From: Lepraria neglecta
Lineage: Eukaryota; Ascomycota; Lecanoromycetes; Lecanorales; Stereocaulaceae
NCBI GenBank assembly: GCA_033220425.1
Contig: CM065648.1
Span: 4,588,001-4,652,000 of the forward strand
Direction of reading: 5' to 3'
Length of the DNA: 64,000 bases
In this document: in pieces, positions 13,494-24,784 of the stretch
How positions within the stretch are numbered: position 1 is the stretch's first letter
How the letters are laid out: the number at the start of each line of letters is the position of its first letter
Made by a program: the position numbers and the translations under genes
Notes under the pieces: generated by a model
The model's database searches: none
Told to the model about the DNA's origin: nothing
What the model saw: only the letters and a program-made list of their open reading frames with translations

Positions 13494-14405
13494 ATGGCAC
13501 CCGCAACAGAGATCGCCACGATCCCCCTCAGTGCGGGAGCAGACATCGAAGACCCCTCATCCCCCGCAGGCAAGGTATGGCAATCCTCACTGGATACCGT
13601 CTCTCAACAAGAAGGCTTCCAACGAGCCTACTAGTAAGCAACCCTTTCGAGTAATCATTTCCTTCAACTTCATTGTTTGACATATGTTTTGAGAGCCGGA
13701 GTCTTCTCCGCCTTCGGAAACATGTGTTCCGATTTAACAATGATCTTCAGAGAGAAACGCTGACTCCAGATTGTGTAGTGGTCGGGAAGTTGAGAACCCA
13801 AGCGTCGTCCAGCTACTCGTTGGTGAGAAATTCTCCGAGTACCTATCTCCATCAATGCTAAAGCTTCAAGCCCATAAACTTGGACCTAGAAACAACCATC
13901 CATGCTGACAAATTCTTCCATTGTAGACTGGGACTCCTATGAGCACCACCGAAAATTCATCGCCGACCCCGTCTACGGACCCTTCGCCAAACACCTAATG
14001 ACCATAGTCGATGGTCCAATAACAATGCACCACGCCAACTTCACCCCGCACCCGCCTTCCGCCGCCCTCTCACACACCACCTCCCCGGTAACCGAAGTCC
14101 TGACTTGCGTTCTCCCCTCGCAAGACGAGTCCTTCGAGAAGAACGTCAACAAATTCCTTGATATTGTCAAAGAGAAGGCAGAAGGGGTCAAGGCTGCGGC
14201 CCAGGGATGGATCATTGAGGACGTGGAGCATGAGAATCTGGGGTCGGGGAAGAAGGGGAAGGTGTTTGTTGGGATGATAGGGTGGGAGAGCCTTGATGCG
14301 CATATGAAGTTTAGGGAGACGAGCGATTTCAAGGATAATGTTCATCTGTTGAGGAAGGGGCCGGTGGCGGTGGAGGTGCATCATACTGCCTTCGTTGAGA
14401 AATGA
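13494..14405 (+). CDS. ABM-type dimeric alpha/beta-barrel protein
   Basis: Three exons, 13494-13633, 13779-13822 and 13927-14405, encode 220 aa. The middle exon is only 44 nt. It is required, because joining exons 1 and 3 directly gives a stop, whereas its inclusion yields the continuous stretch QRAYYGREVENPSVVQLLVD followed by WDSYEHHRKFI. This resembles antibiotic-biosynthesis-monooxygenase (ABM)-like proteins, which are cofactor-free dimeric barrels of varied function. The specific reaction cannot be inferred. It is tail-to-tail with the CENP-K-like gene. Confidence 0.8.
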
Positions 14406-14507
14406 GGGTGCTTCGAAGATGTATGACGGCCTCACGACCCGGGGTATATGTAATAGACACAAGACGTACCACCAGACTTTTCAACGTGTGTAATTGAATG
14501 TTTATAT

Positions 14508-15623
14508 TCATTCGTCCAGCTCTTTACCAAAGTCTCTCAGCAGCAATTTTCTTGCATCGTCAGGATGGAACTGCGCGACTTTTGCTCGGACCAGGAACCG
14601 CACAGCTGCTGATTCTCTCCGTACCCTGATATAGGGATCCGAGTCTTCATCACCGGCAGCGGCATTGAGAAGATCTTCAGTTAGACTGCGAAAGTCTGCT
14701 TCAGCTGCCTCCTTCTCGCTTCTCGTACCTTCTTCCATATCCTCATCCTTGGAGCCCCAGACTTCTTCATTCCTCCGCTTCCTTTTCGGATCGCTCCCGT
14801 TGTTGCCTTCTTTAATTTTCTTCGCTTTGCCTTGTTGATTGAATCCTGCTTTCAATGTCTCTTCATCAATGTCAAGCAAGTCACCGACGACAGGTCCGCC
14901 AAGATCTTCTGCTGCTATCATTGCAGCCAGATGCTCGTCCGCGAATTTGTTAAACGCCACTACCAGTTTCCTTAGCTCTGCCATATAGTGTCGTCTTTTC
15001 TGTTGCTGCTCTTGTATCATTGCTTTGGCCACATCCTCCCTGGACTTATGCGATTGCTCCTCATTTTCAAGTCGCAATTTCTTGATTCTCTGTTCCAAAG
15101 CTTGGGTGATGGATCTAGCATCTCCCAAATCATCTTGTTCCTGCTGAAGTCGTAGCCGAGCTTTTGAAATATCCTCTTTAGTCTCGATTATCGAAGTCTT
15201 GGTATCATCCACAAGATTTAGTGTGCTGCGGAGGGCGAGCAGCGCTGGCAGAGGAGAGTTCGGCAACGGCAGCAGTGGTTCGGCTGGCGTGAGAGACCTG
15301 TAGGCTCCCGTGACAACACGCAGCTGGCGGAGGCGGACTTTGGGATCTTGAGCCGGCTCTTCTACCGAAACTGTGGGAGCGATGGCTCGCAACTGAACGA
15401 GAAAATCAGCAATCTTGGTATGTGGGGCCCCGGAACTTTCGAACGCTACCTTCTCGAGCGCGGCTTGGTGCTGCTTCACTTGGTTCTGGAGAGATTGTAA
15501 GGAGCTGGTGATGCGCGCTTCGTAGTCTTCTCCCCCATTCGTCGATTCTGGGTCATAGTCTATTTCTTTCAATTTGCTGACATAGTCTTTCAACTTTGCC
15601 AGAGAAGTTGCTTGAGCAGCCAT
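14508..15623 (-). CDS. Probable kinetochore protein CENP-K
   Basis: A single-exon 371-aa protein. The N-terminal half is rich in heptad-like charged sequence (predicted coiled coil, about residues 130-230). The conserved core reads AAMIAAEDLGGPVVGDLLDI, followed by a basic KRKRR segment and a C-terminal block ending RESAAVRFLVRAKVAQFHPD. From memory this pattern belongs to fungal proteins annotated as centromere protein CENP-K (inner-kinetochore CCAN/Sim4 complex); I could not check it. The alternative is an unnamed fungal coiled-coil protein. Confidence 0.62.
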   Translation of the reverse strand: MAAQATSLAKLKDYVSKLKEIDYDPESTNGGEDYEARITSSLQSLQNQVKQHQAALEKVAFESSGAPHTKIADFLVQLRAIAPTVSVEEPAQDPKVRLRQLRVVTGAYRSLTPAEPLLPLPNSPLPALLALRSTLNLVDDTKTSIIETKEDISKARLRLQQEQDDLGDARSITQALEQRIKKLRLENEEQSHKSREDVAKAMIQEQQQKRRHYMAELRKLVVAFNKFADEHLAAMIAAEDLGGPVVGDLLDIDEETLKAGFNQQGKAKKIKEGNNGSDPKRKRRNEEVWGSKDEDMEEGTRSEKEAAEADFRSLTEDLLNAAAGDEDSDPYIRVRRESAAVRFLVRAKVAQFHPDDARKLLLRDFGKELDE

Positions 15624-16384
15624 ACCGTGTAATAGGGAAAGATAACGGACTTATGTCATTTAATTGGGCGAGCATGGCGTTGCATATCACAGTCAACAGC
15701 CTCAATCATCACTCCCCTCCTTCCCCCACGCGTTCTGCCAAGACTAATAAGGCGCCCCCTCTAGCCCCTGCGTAGCCTAGTGAGCCCATTAGCCCGGTTC
15801 TTCACAATTTCAAGGCTGTTCCTTCCTCAACTCACTCCTTCCTCCACATAGATTGTCTTTTGACAACAACACCGCACGACCTAGACTGCTATTCATCATC
15901 CCCAGGCTACCTTAAAAGAACATCGACTTCACTGGTGGCCGAAGCACCACATAAGGTTTGCTGAATACTCCGCAAAGGTCTCCGTTAGCAAACACCCAGC
16001 GTTCCTCCCCTCAAAGATCACGAGATTCCTTCCTCACGAGCACCTCGCCTTCCATCATCACCTTACCATAGTTCTGTCCTTCACCCTGCACTTGCAGCTG
16101 AGGCTTCCAACCACTACCACTACCACCACCACACGTCCTCTACCACAATCTATTCACAGCCTCACCCGACTTCTCCCCCATCACGGTCCACTTCCTCGCA
16201 TTCCACACCCCCCAAAGTGCACCTCGCTCCTTCCAGCAAACGTCTACACCATCACCAGCACGTTTTCATTCGAACTCCCTGGTGTACATAGTGGAACAAT
16301 CAAGAATCAAGAAATTCCTCAGACTACAAGTCCACTGACAATCCCTTACCCGACCAATCTTCCAAACATTAACCTTTAGCCAAC
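15624..16384. promoter_or_regulatory. Divergent promoter region with CT-rich leader
   Basis: 761 bp between the CENP-K-like and KH-domain gene starts. The last ~350 bp before the KH start are strikingly C/T-rich on the + strand, a common core-promoter/5'UTR signature of highly expressed filamentous-fungal genes. No ORF here looks real. Confidence 0.5.
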
Positions 16385-18128
16385 ATGTCTGCTTCACCTT
16401 CAGCGGTTGCGACGCCTGCGACGAATACAAAGAGGTATGTTTACCCCTATGTCGTGTCATTTGGGTGATTGGGATATGCTTCGGGACCAGATGTTGGGGA
16501 TTTTGCCCCATCTATGTTCCTGAAACCTGTCTCATAACCCAAACGCGGACATGATAAAGAGATTCTGACTCCGAAACAGGCCTCTTGATGACGAGTCTTC
16601 TCCCTCTGGACCAACAGATCAACCGGATGCAAAACGCCCGGCTCTTGACAAGGCTGCAAAGGACGAAGAGGGGGACAGCTCACCAACCGCGCTGGTTTTA
16701 GCCACTGAGAAATCTGCGTCGAGCCCGGACACAGCTTCTGGAGATGTTAAGGCGGAGACTGGTGCCAAGCCACTCGAAAACGGCCATACAGATGTTCAGG
16801 GCGATACCGTGGTGCCAGATGCTCCAAATGGAGCAAGTTCTTCGGCAGCAATACTGGAGACTCAACCTATACAATCTACTGGTGGCCAATACGATCGAGC
16901 TACTTCCCAAGGACCATCGCAACACCAGGGACACCAAGACGAGACTGGTTGGCTCCACATGCGTGCTGTCATCTCAAGTGCTGAGGCGGCTACTGTTATT
17001 GGCAAAGGAGGAGAAAATGTCTCACAGATTCGACGTCACTCTGGTGCCAAGTGTACTGTTAGCGATTACTCGCGTGGTGCCGTGGAGAGAGTTCTGACCG
17101 TCAGTGGTTTGGTCGACGCGACTGCAAAGGTATGGCGCCTTTCTCATTTCATTGGACTCTATGCTAATATCTCTAGGCTTTCGGTCTTATTATTCGAACA
17201 TTGAACAACGAACCTCTCGAGGCAGCTTCTACTTCACAGTCAAAGACATATCCTCTTCGCCTTCTTGTTCCCCATATCTTAATTGGCTCTATCATTGGAA
17301 AGTCTGGTGTACGCATCCGTGAAATCCAGGAAGCCTCTGGTGCTCGCCTCAATGCATCTGACTCATGCTTGCCTTTGTCGACTGAACGATCCCTCGTTGT
17401 CCTTGGTGTTGCGGATGCTGTACACATTGCAACTTACTACGTTGGTCAGACTCTTGTAGAGCAGCTGACGGAGCGATTCGGTGGTCCAGCGGCTTCAGCA
17501 TATGCTACTCGAAGTGGAGGACCCGCAGGTGTTGTTCCAGGCGGAATGCAAGTCGTCCCATACGTACCTCAGCCTGCTGGAGGCCAATATGGTCATCCCG
17601 AAAACTACAGACGACACAACAACCAACCTCAACGCACGCCAGCAAACCCGTATGGCGTTCCTTACCTCCACGGGCAGCCACCTCAGCAACAGCCCCAAGC
17701 GCCTGTGCATTATGGTGGTTCCCCTCAACAGGGTGGCTACGCCGGAGCTGGGCCACATCAACCTCAACAGCACGGAGCCCACCAACCTACTCATAGCCAT
17801 GCGGGTCCTCCAGCACAACCGATTCAAGGAATGGTGCCTGGTCAGCCATTGACACAGCAAATCTTTATCCCCAACGACATGGTGGGTGCTATCATTGGGA
17901 AAGGAGGCGCAAAGATCAATGAGATCAGACAGCTTAGTGGCAGCGTGATCAAGATCAACGAGCCACAGGATAATAGCAATGAGCGCTTGGTGACTATCAC
18001 AGGGACGTCAGAGTGCAATCAGATGGCGCTTTACATGCTTTACTCAAGGCTTGGTGAGTATCGCTGACGTCGAGATCTATTTACTTGAAGCTGACTGTTG
18101 CGTAGAGAGTGAAAAGCATCGGATCTAG
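16385..18128 (+). CDS. Three-KH-domain RNA-binding protein (poly(rC)-binding type)
   Basis: Four exons, 16385-16434, 16580-17129, 17177-18053 and 18106-18128, encode 499 aa. Each KH domain shows the GxxG loop: VIGKGGENVSQIRRHSGAKC, IIGKSGVRIREIQEASGARL and IIGKGGAKINEIRQLSGSVI. KH2 and KH3 are separated by a Gln/Pro/His/Gly-rich linker. The architecture matches S. pombe Rnc1 and yeast Pbp2/Hek2 relatives, which bind mRNA and affect stability or localisation. The last exon adds only seven residues (ESEKHRI) and is supported by a clean GTGAGT donor and CGTAG acceptor. Confidence 0.92.
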
Positions 18129-18709
18129 AGTGGAGACGGGGTCACTTTCATAATCAACAGTTTTCTTCAGCTGGGCGGTTTTGATGGGCGACCTCTGGAA
18201 TGCGTTAGAGGAGCTATTATGTGCTTGTTAAGCTTGGACTCATAAAGCGCTCCACCCTTCACAAAATATCTATTCTCTCACTTCATACAATGCAAACGTT
18301 CATTTCTCTTGATGATTGAAGTAAGTCCTTTCTACGATTGCAGACTTGCCTCATGACCCAAATGTCGAACTTGCTATTTCACAGCCTTTGGACGTGGATG
18401 ACGTTTGCAGCCCGTCTTCAGAATTGCCGGAAACGGGCATGGCAGTCTTCTATCCAACAGGAATCTCGATCTCCATGCCCACTTTGATGTTCGTTTCCAT
18501 ACAGCTCGTTGAGGTGAATATGTCTCGTTGCCTGCTTGCGGTCAATCTGTAAAATGCGATGTTCATGTCGCGACTGCGAACAGCGCCTGCATGTCATCTC
18601 TTACTTCATCTTAAATGCTTTTATCGTCAACGATTTTGAATATGAACCTTGTACTAAATTATCGAGACGGTTTGTTTGAAACCGCCTTGCATCACTCTTG
18701 CCTTTCAAG
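18129..18709. other. Intergenic region
   Basis: 580 bp between two genes on the same strand. It presumably contains the 3'UTR of the KH gene and the promoter of the BTB gene. A 68-codon ORF at 18346-18552 has no support. Confidence 0.4.
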
Positions 18710-19885
18710 ATGGGCCATTCCGCCAAAACAATCTGCCACGAACGTCTGTCCAGCAACCCTCCGACGAATATAGCCATGCCAGACATCAACACCAGCTTCG
18801 CAAATGTCCCTGAGAAAAAGCAATCCAAAGAAATCGCCATTCCCAGGACCATCACCTTCCCGACCCCAAAGACTCCAACTCGGTACCCATAAACCCCTCC
18901 CACCCCAAACCCAACCATCAATCCACTAACAGCCACGACAGCCACCTCTTCAAAACCCCCATAACCCTAACAATCGGCCCAAACAGCACCCCCTTCCCCC
19001 TCCATCTCGAAGTCCTCCTCTCCATCTCCCCCTTCTTCGCAGCAACATTCAACCCCCACTACAACTTCCTTGAATCCGCGACCTCCACCCTCTCCCTCCC
19101 AACCCACAACCCCCAAGACTTCGAATACTTCGTGCAGTGGCTTTACACCCGCACTCTCACGCACGAATCCCTCGATGGACCCCATCCTGCTTACTTCAAG
19201 TTGATAAGGTTGTGGAAGGTTGCGGATTGGTTGCAGGCGACGGGGCTGAAGAATGGGATTGTGGATGAGATGGCGAAGAGGGCCGATGCGACGAATAGTG
19301 TGCCGACGCCGGATGATACGAGGAGTGTTTTTGGGGAGGAGGTGGGGGAGGGGGTGGAGAGGTTGGGGGAGCTGATTTTGGATTTGTTTGTTTGGTATGC
19401 GCTACTGGTTTCACTTTAGGGTTGTGTGTGGTTTTTGCTAACTTTTGTGCAGGAAAAAGACGGATAGTCTTGTGCAAACGCATCCGGATAGTTGGGATGA
19501 GAGATTTCTGAGGGAGTTAGTGGGACGGTTGAAGAGGGAGTTGGTGGGACGGTTGAAGAGGAGGGAAGGGGAGGGAGAGGCGCCGTGGAGGGATAAGAAG
19601 ACGAGGTGTGAGAGGTATCATGAGCATGATGGGTGGGCGCCTATGTGCGAGGGGGTAGGTGGGGATGGGTTAGTCTTTTTTGTTGTCCTTCTGAGGCGTG
19701 ATGGGCTAATGATTTGGCAGTGTCAACACTGTGTCGACGAGGCCGAAGCAGGCGAGAAGGAAGGTTATTACTGCGGCGGGGTAGAAAGGACATTGGACTT
19801 AAAAGAGTATTACTATACAAGCTTGGCCGATAGATGGGTACCGAATTCGCCTTTGGCGTTCTTGCATCGATACCCTTCAGGGTAA
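18710..19885 (+). CDS. BTB/POZ-domain protein
   Basis: Four exons, 18710-18882, 18933-19394, 19453-19654 and 19721-19885. The BTB core spans exon 2: ITLTIGPNSTPFPLHLEVLL, SPFFAATFN, then FEYFVQWLYTRTL and KLIRLWKVADWLQ. In fungi, BTB proteins of this shape are small adaptors of unknown partners. ATG 18710 is the first start in the exon-1 frame; 18776 is an alternative. The third intron (66 nt) is a multiple of three with no stop, so its retention would still code. Exon 3 has a tandem duplication encoding ELVGRLKR twice. The C terminus is Cys-containing (CQHC...YYCGG). Confidence 0.78.
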
Positions 19886-19997
19886 AACAACATTTCAGGA
19901 TTTCTGTCGTTGGGACGCATCAATCAATCGTATCATCTCTCCACGCAGATGATCGCTTCATCAGTTCGTCCGTCTGAACCCGTTCCAGTGAATCGCA

Positions 19998-22034
19998 TCA
20001 ATCAATAGTATCATCCCTCAACGCAAATAATTGCTTCATCAACTCGTCCGTCTTGTGAGCCAGAGCGTCATGGTAAAGAACATTAGTAATGAAATTATGG
20101 CAATTATTAATCTTCGAAGCCGTGTCCCGGGCGAAGTCGAAGTGGACGTACATGTCCTCCATGTACGTGGCTGAGTATACTGGAACCTCGTTCCTTGCCA
20201 GCTGAGCTTCGTCGTAGAGTTCGGGCCAGTCGTCTGTTGTTGCAAGAATCTCGGCCGTTTCTTTGAGATTGGTGAGCTCGTCGTAGTCGTTGAACATATC
20301 CTTGAATACCTAGATCGTGGTATTAGTGTTCGGTATAGAAAAAGTACGCTAATTGAGTCTTTTACCATCTCGCCTGTGAAATACACTGGATTTGGACTGT
20401 CGGCCGAGACGTTCGTGAAATCTGGGTTTTGCTTCATCATGCGATCCGCTGACCAATTGGGGGCATTGCTACGACTCGTCATTAGTCCGGTCTTGCTTGA
20501 TTGATAATAAATCAGTGTCCCTACTTCCTTGCATAGAGCGGCTCGTGGACCAAAGCGTAGAGCGGCATTGTATCAAAGGGAAGCAAATCGCTGAATGCTG
20601 CGAGAGTGGGCCTCGTAAAGTAACCAAATTGGTTCAGGTCGCTGGTGAAGCGGGTTATCATTTCTTGAAAATGGTCAGTAGGAGACGTGTTGCTAATTAG
20701 AGCAATTTGCTTACCGTGTACAGTGTCCATTGTACCATGGAAGCCAAAGAGTATGCCCAGCTGACGCAGCCGCAGGACAGACAGCCTTCCTCCGCTAGGG
20801 AGTGTGATATTTTCTTTTTCGATGTATCGAATGATGTCTTTGACTCGATGGATATCTTCGGTATACTTATTGTAGTAGGCTTTGTTTCTCTCTGCGACCT
20901 TTCCTGCTTGATGTTAGTCTAGGTCGTTAACAATGCATGCACTATCTTACGGAAGAGGTACTTGTAAACCTGGTCTGGATGCTTTACCAAGGGTGGAAGA
21001 CCTCCTGTTGTGAAGACTATCGGCTGAGTCGGAAGGTCTGCCCGTACAGCTGAGTGGAATGCTTACCCTCTTGAAGCGCTTCCGGACTCCAAGCACTCAT
21101 CAGTATCTTTCCTCCAATAGTATCGCTACATCACCCATTACTTACAATCGAGAGAGATAGTTCACGCAGCAGAAACCACCAAAGCTTTGACCCATGATTG
21201 ACCATTTCTTCTTTTCCTCGGGGAAGTCTGCAGTCAGTGTTTTGCGGATAGCTTCACAGTCCTTGACTGGAAGAGTGTTAGTGTTCTGCATGCCGTAGGT
21301 CTGACGGGGAAGGGAGATTTTTACCAATGCTATCTGCCCGGAAGTGCTTCAGAAAAGCTGCTTGCTGTGCTGGCCCACCTTCTGTGGCAAGTGTTCTTGC
21401 GGCGACAGTACTACTTAGACCGGTTCCTTTTTCAGGCACATTGAATCAGCTTCGTAGTGGAGTCGGTGATCTGGTGTGCAAAGGGTCATTACCACGCTGG
21501 TCCAAGAATAAAATCTAGCCACTTTAGCAAATAGTTTATACCCTGGCCGAGAGCCGAACCTGATAGCCTTTGTCTAGTACGATATCGGTCCAGCCATAGT
21601 TTTGTGGACTTCTGCAAGGCATGCCAGGTCCACCTTGGAAACGGATTAGGATCTTGAAGCAAGGAGAGGTAAACAATTTTAAAGACCTTGCAAATAGAGG
21701 ACTACGAAAGTTGTAAACATCAATAGTACACCATAGAACTTCTCATGCACAATGCTTACACCATGGCGGCTGCTTGACCTCCCGTTTACTCGCATCAATG
21801 GGCTTCTCAAACCGTTCAACGCTTCTGGCGAAAAGGCGAAGAGTGCCATATGATGGGTTGGCATGGTCTTTGGGTACTTCGAAGAAAAGCTCCGAGACAC
21901 TCAGTCTACCTATGCCGCCCTGAGCACACCATCAGGCTATAAGGCTGAGGATGGCGCTATTTACCGGGCACCTGATGTGTCCTTTTTCCCAGTAGCTTTG
22001 CGGTAGCCATGGTGCAATTAACCTCTTTGGCCAT
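19998..22034 (-). CDS. Proline iminopeptidase-like alpha/beta hydrolase
   Basis: Thirteen exons: 22034-21965, 21909-21760, 21701-21687, 21633-21560, 21514-21493, 21426-21325, 21266-21146, 21095-21067, 21016-20951, 20903-20715, 20663-20525, 20468-20366 and 20309-19998. They encode about 463 aa; ATG 22010 would give 455. Exons 3 and 5 are only 15 and 22 nt, and phases agree at all 12 junctions. The oxyanion strand reads FLYLQGGPGMPCRSPQNYGW, then ILFLDQRGTGLSS. The nucleophile elbow is GQSFGG, and GILFGFHGTMDTVH precedes the cap. This is the S33 peptidase pattern (releases N-terminal Pro). It is tail-to-tail with the BTB gene. Confidence 0.9.
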
Positions 22035-22329
22035 GGATTTGGAAGTTTGATGTCTGCCGTAACCTGGCTTGATTTATGTGTTGTCTGGCTCGCCCACTTC
22101 GGGCGTACTAATGTTACACGAAGTGTTGAGATGAAAACCCCCCATGGGTACGGCAGGTACTGTAATACTACGCGATATCGACGCTAGCTCGAATACATTA
22201 CGTGCGCATATCATGACGTCTAAGATCGTTGTTTTAGCACATGCTATTGCACACGCTCTTCGCAATAGATCGAGACTATGATAATTAGGATATCTACACA
22301 ACTTCAACATACTCCTTTAAGATCTAAAA

Positions 22330-23652
22330 ATGGATGACGGAGAATATCTCCGGTTGGAGGTATCTTACCGTCCACAACGCCGAAAGTCTGGCTCGCTGAC
22401 CATCGCTGACCATCGCGGCTTGCTGTAGAAAGAATATTGTCCACCAATTGATACCTCACTCTTTGCCGCTCTTTACCACGAACATGTCTCGAACAATGCA
22501 CCAACCCATGAATTACGAACTGCTCTCGACAGCATAAAAGATATCGCCTTAGCCGACGAAAATGTTACGTTCGATCCCTCAGGGAGCAGTGGCTGGCAAG
22601 ATGGCGAAAGCTCACACGACTCCTCCGAGCGTGCGCAGTCGTGGCATGGAGACGCTACATCTGCGAGTACGGAAGACACGGATCTGAGTACTATCTCCCA
22701 GGTTTTGGAGTCGTTAGATCTAGCAGGCAGTTCGAAAGGGTATGAAACCAATACTGTAGATCTGACCACGGAACGAGATTGGGCAGAACTACAAACATTA
22801 ACACCTTTGGAGAAAGCGCGATTACTCAAGGAGATGTTCCATGATGCCAAAGACTTTGACATAAACTATATACTAAAGAAGGCGGACAACGATATTGAAA
22901 AGGCAGTGGACGAGCTCCTGAATCAGACTTTGCTCAAGCATGAAGATCTCGATGGCGGAGGAACGAATATTAAAAAGGGCATTGAAGCGTTCACGGAGCC
23001 TGCCATCGGCGCTCGCGGACGCAGAGCTCGGAAAAAGCAGAAGCAAGTTCTGCGGCGCAGGAGCTCCATACCAGCGGCGACGGCGCCAATAATACCGCAG
23101 TACCTTCGACGGGCCCCATCGCCAACTTCGGATACACCCACCACACGTTCCTCTTCGAATTACTCTATTCCACCACCACGATCGACGGACGCCGCTCTCA
23201 GGACAGCTCGCACACATGCCCTCACCCAAGCTCAAGCCGCCCACCGCAAGGCGAAATCGAATCCTCTGTATGGCGGCGCAGCGGCCTACTATAGCTCAGA
23301 ATATCGAGAGAGCTCTGCCGCCCTTCGGCAAGTCGAAGCAGCCGGGGCGGACGAGCTTGTGAAGAGACAGTCTAGACAAGGCGAAGTGGACTTGCATGGT
23401 GTGAATGTTGGAGACGCTAAGAGGATTGCCAACAAAAAGGTCGAAGAATGGTGGGACCGAGAAGGAAGAGAATGGGCCAGGGTAGGGAAAGTCATGGGTG
23501 GTGGCCTGAGGATTATTACTGGAGTAGGACGTCACTCGGAGAGCGGAAAGGGGCAGTTGGGTCCTGCTGTAAAGGGTATGCTATCTAGGGACGGATGGAA
23601 GTTAGAGGAAGGCCAGGGTGTAATTGAGGTCGTTGGTAAGATGAGAAGGTAA
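22330..23652 (+). CDS. CUE-like / DUF1771 / Smr-domain protein
   Basis: Two exons, 22330-22359 (10 codons) and 22429-23652, encode 417 aa. There is a CUE-like helix stretch (DFDINYILKKADNDIEKAVD). DUF1771 follows (ALTQAQAAHRKAKSNPLYGG to about SRQGE), then a C-terminal Smr domain with DLHGVNVGDAKRIANKKVEE and the ITGVGRHSESGKGQLGPAVK loop. This resembles the N4BP2/Cue2 family, whose Smr domain can cut mRNA at stalled ribosomes; the activity here is inferred from family only. The 69-nt intron contains a short tandem repeat (CGCTGACCAT). Confidence 0.88.
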
Positions 23653-24784
23653 TCAGAGAGATTAATACCCTATGTTTGGTAGATTGGATATGTTTTGGAT
23701 AGGACAGTCGAAGTTTATTCTCCCTTGGAAAACCCATACTCGAACTGGCCATTACCGACTTGATATAAGATTGGAGCTACAAAACGTATGAGATTGCCGG
23801 TTTTTGGAACCCGTTAGACACTGAGACCCGACTCAAGGCGGCTGAGAATTGCTCCGCTTTGTACATTATTGAGGTTCAAGACTGCAGAACGTGGGCTTCA
23901 CCGAACTATCAAATTCCCTGTCTTCTACTTGGAATACTTGCGAGATTCCCCAGAGTCAGCTCCAAGTCAGTGTGGATTGCTTCGCTCTCTTAATCATTAA
24001 AGCACCAGACTCAACCGATTCGGCTCCAATGAGCCACAAAATTCTCTGTCCGACGCTTGACAGAAACAGGAGAACATGCAGACTCGGCTCTAAATGGTGG
24101 TGGATTGCTTTATTTTCTGCGCGGTCAAAGCTCCCGAGTGCGTAGACTGGGGTGCTGAGGAGCTACGCTCATAGCGGTTCATGGGCTACTGACCTCGGTA
24201 GCTGCACCAATGCTGCTCTGGAGACTGCTTGACTGCTCCGCCCTATAGGCAGACAATGCTCGAAAACGCGCAAACTCATCTCTTAGGACCTGGCCATTGG
24301 ACTTTGGAGCCCGCTAGAAGATGGTTTGCAGGGGAGAAAGAGCTCATTGACTATGGCACCTGTGCTCAAAGCATCACGGCCGCAGAGGACACGCGTCTCG
24401 AGTCTGCCCCCGCACCTTCTTTCATGCTCACAATTTCAGAAACTCCATCCAATATCGCCCCTATTGTAACCTTAGTCTCGACCACCCACCATGGACGTTT
24501 CCAATCTAAACATGGTTCGCTATTTTAAAGTAGTAATTAATGTACAGAGTGTTTAACACGATGAAAATATCATTATCTAAGGTCCTGAGCCCTCCCTTTC
24601 TATCCAACAATAGGGGTATAGCTTCACCAAACGCCATGCATAACAGACTTCATCCTCTGGCCACTTCGATACCACACATAATACAGTATACGATGGTATC
24701 AACAGTGCAAACATTGGCTTATCGCGCCTCCAAATACCTGTCAAACAAAAATTTACAACCCAAATAAGTCACCTCATAATCTGT
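23653..24784. other. Intergenic region, no gene recognised
   Basis: 1.1 kb between the Smr gene and the decayed membrane-protein gene. Short + strand ORFs (23891-24145, 24229-24528, 24540-24767) lack conserved motifs and splice continuity. Confidence 0.45.

Noticed and set aside
13902-14405. ATG 13902 as start of the ABM gene
   Set aside because: The first eight codons come from intron sequence; the spliced model with ATG 13494 gives a continuous protein.
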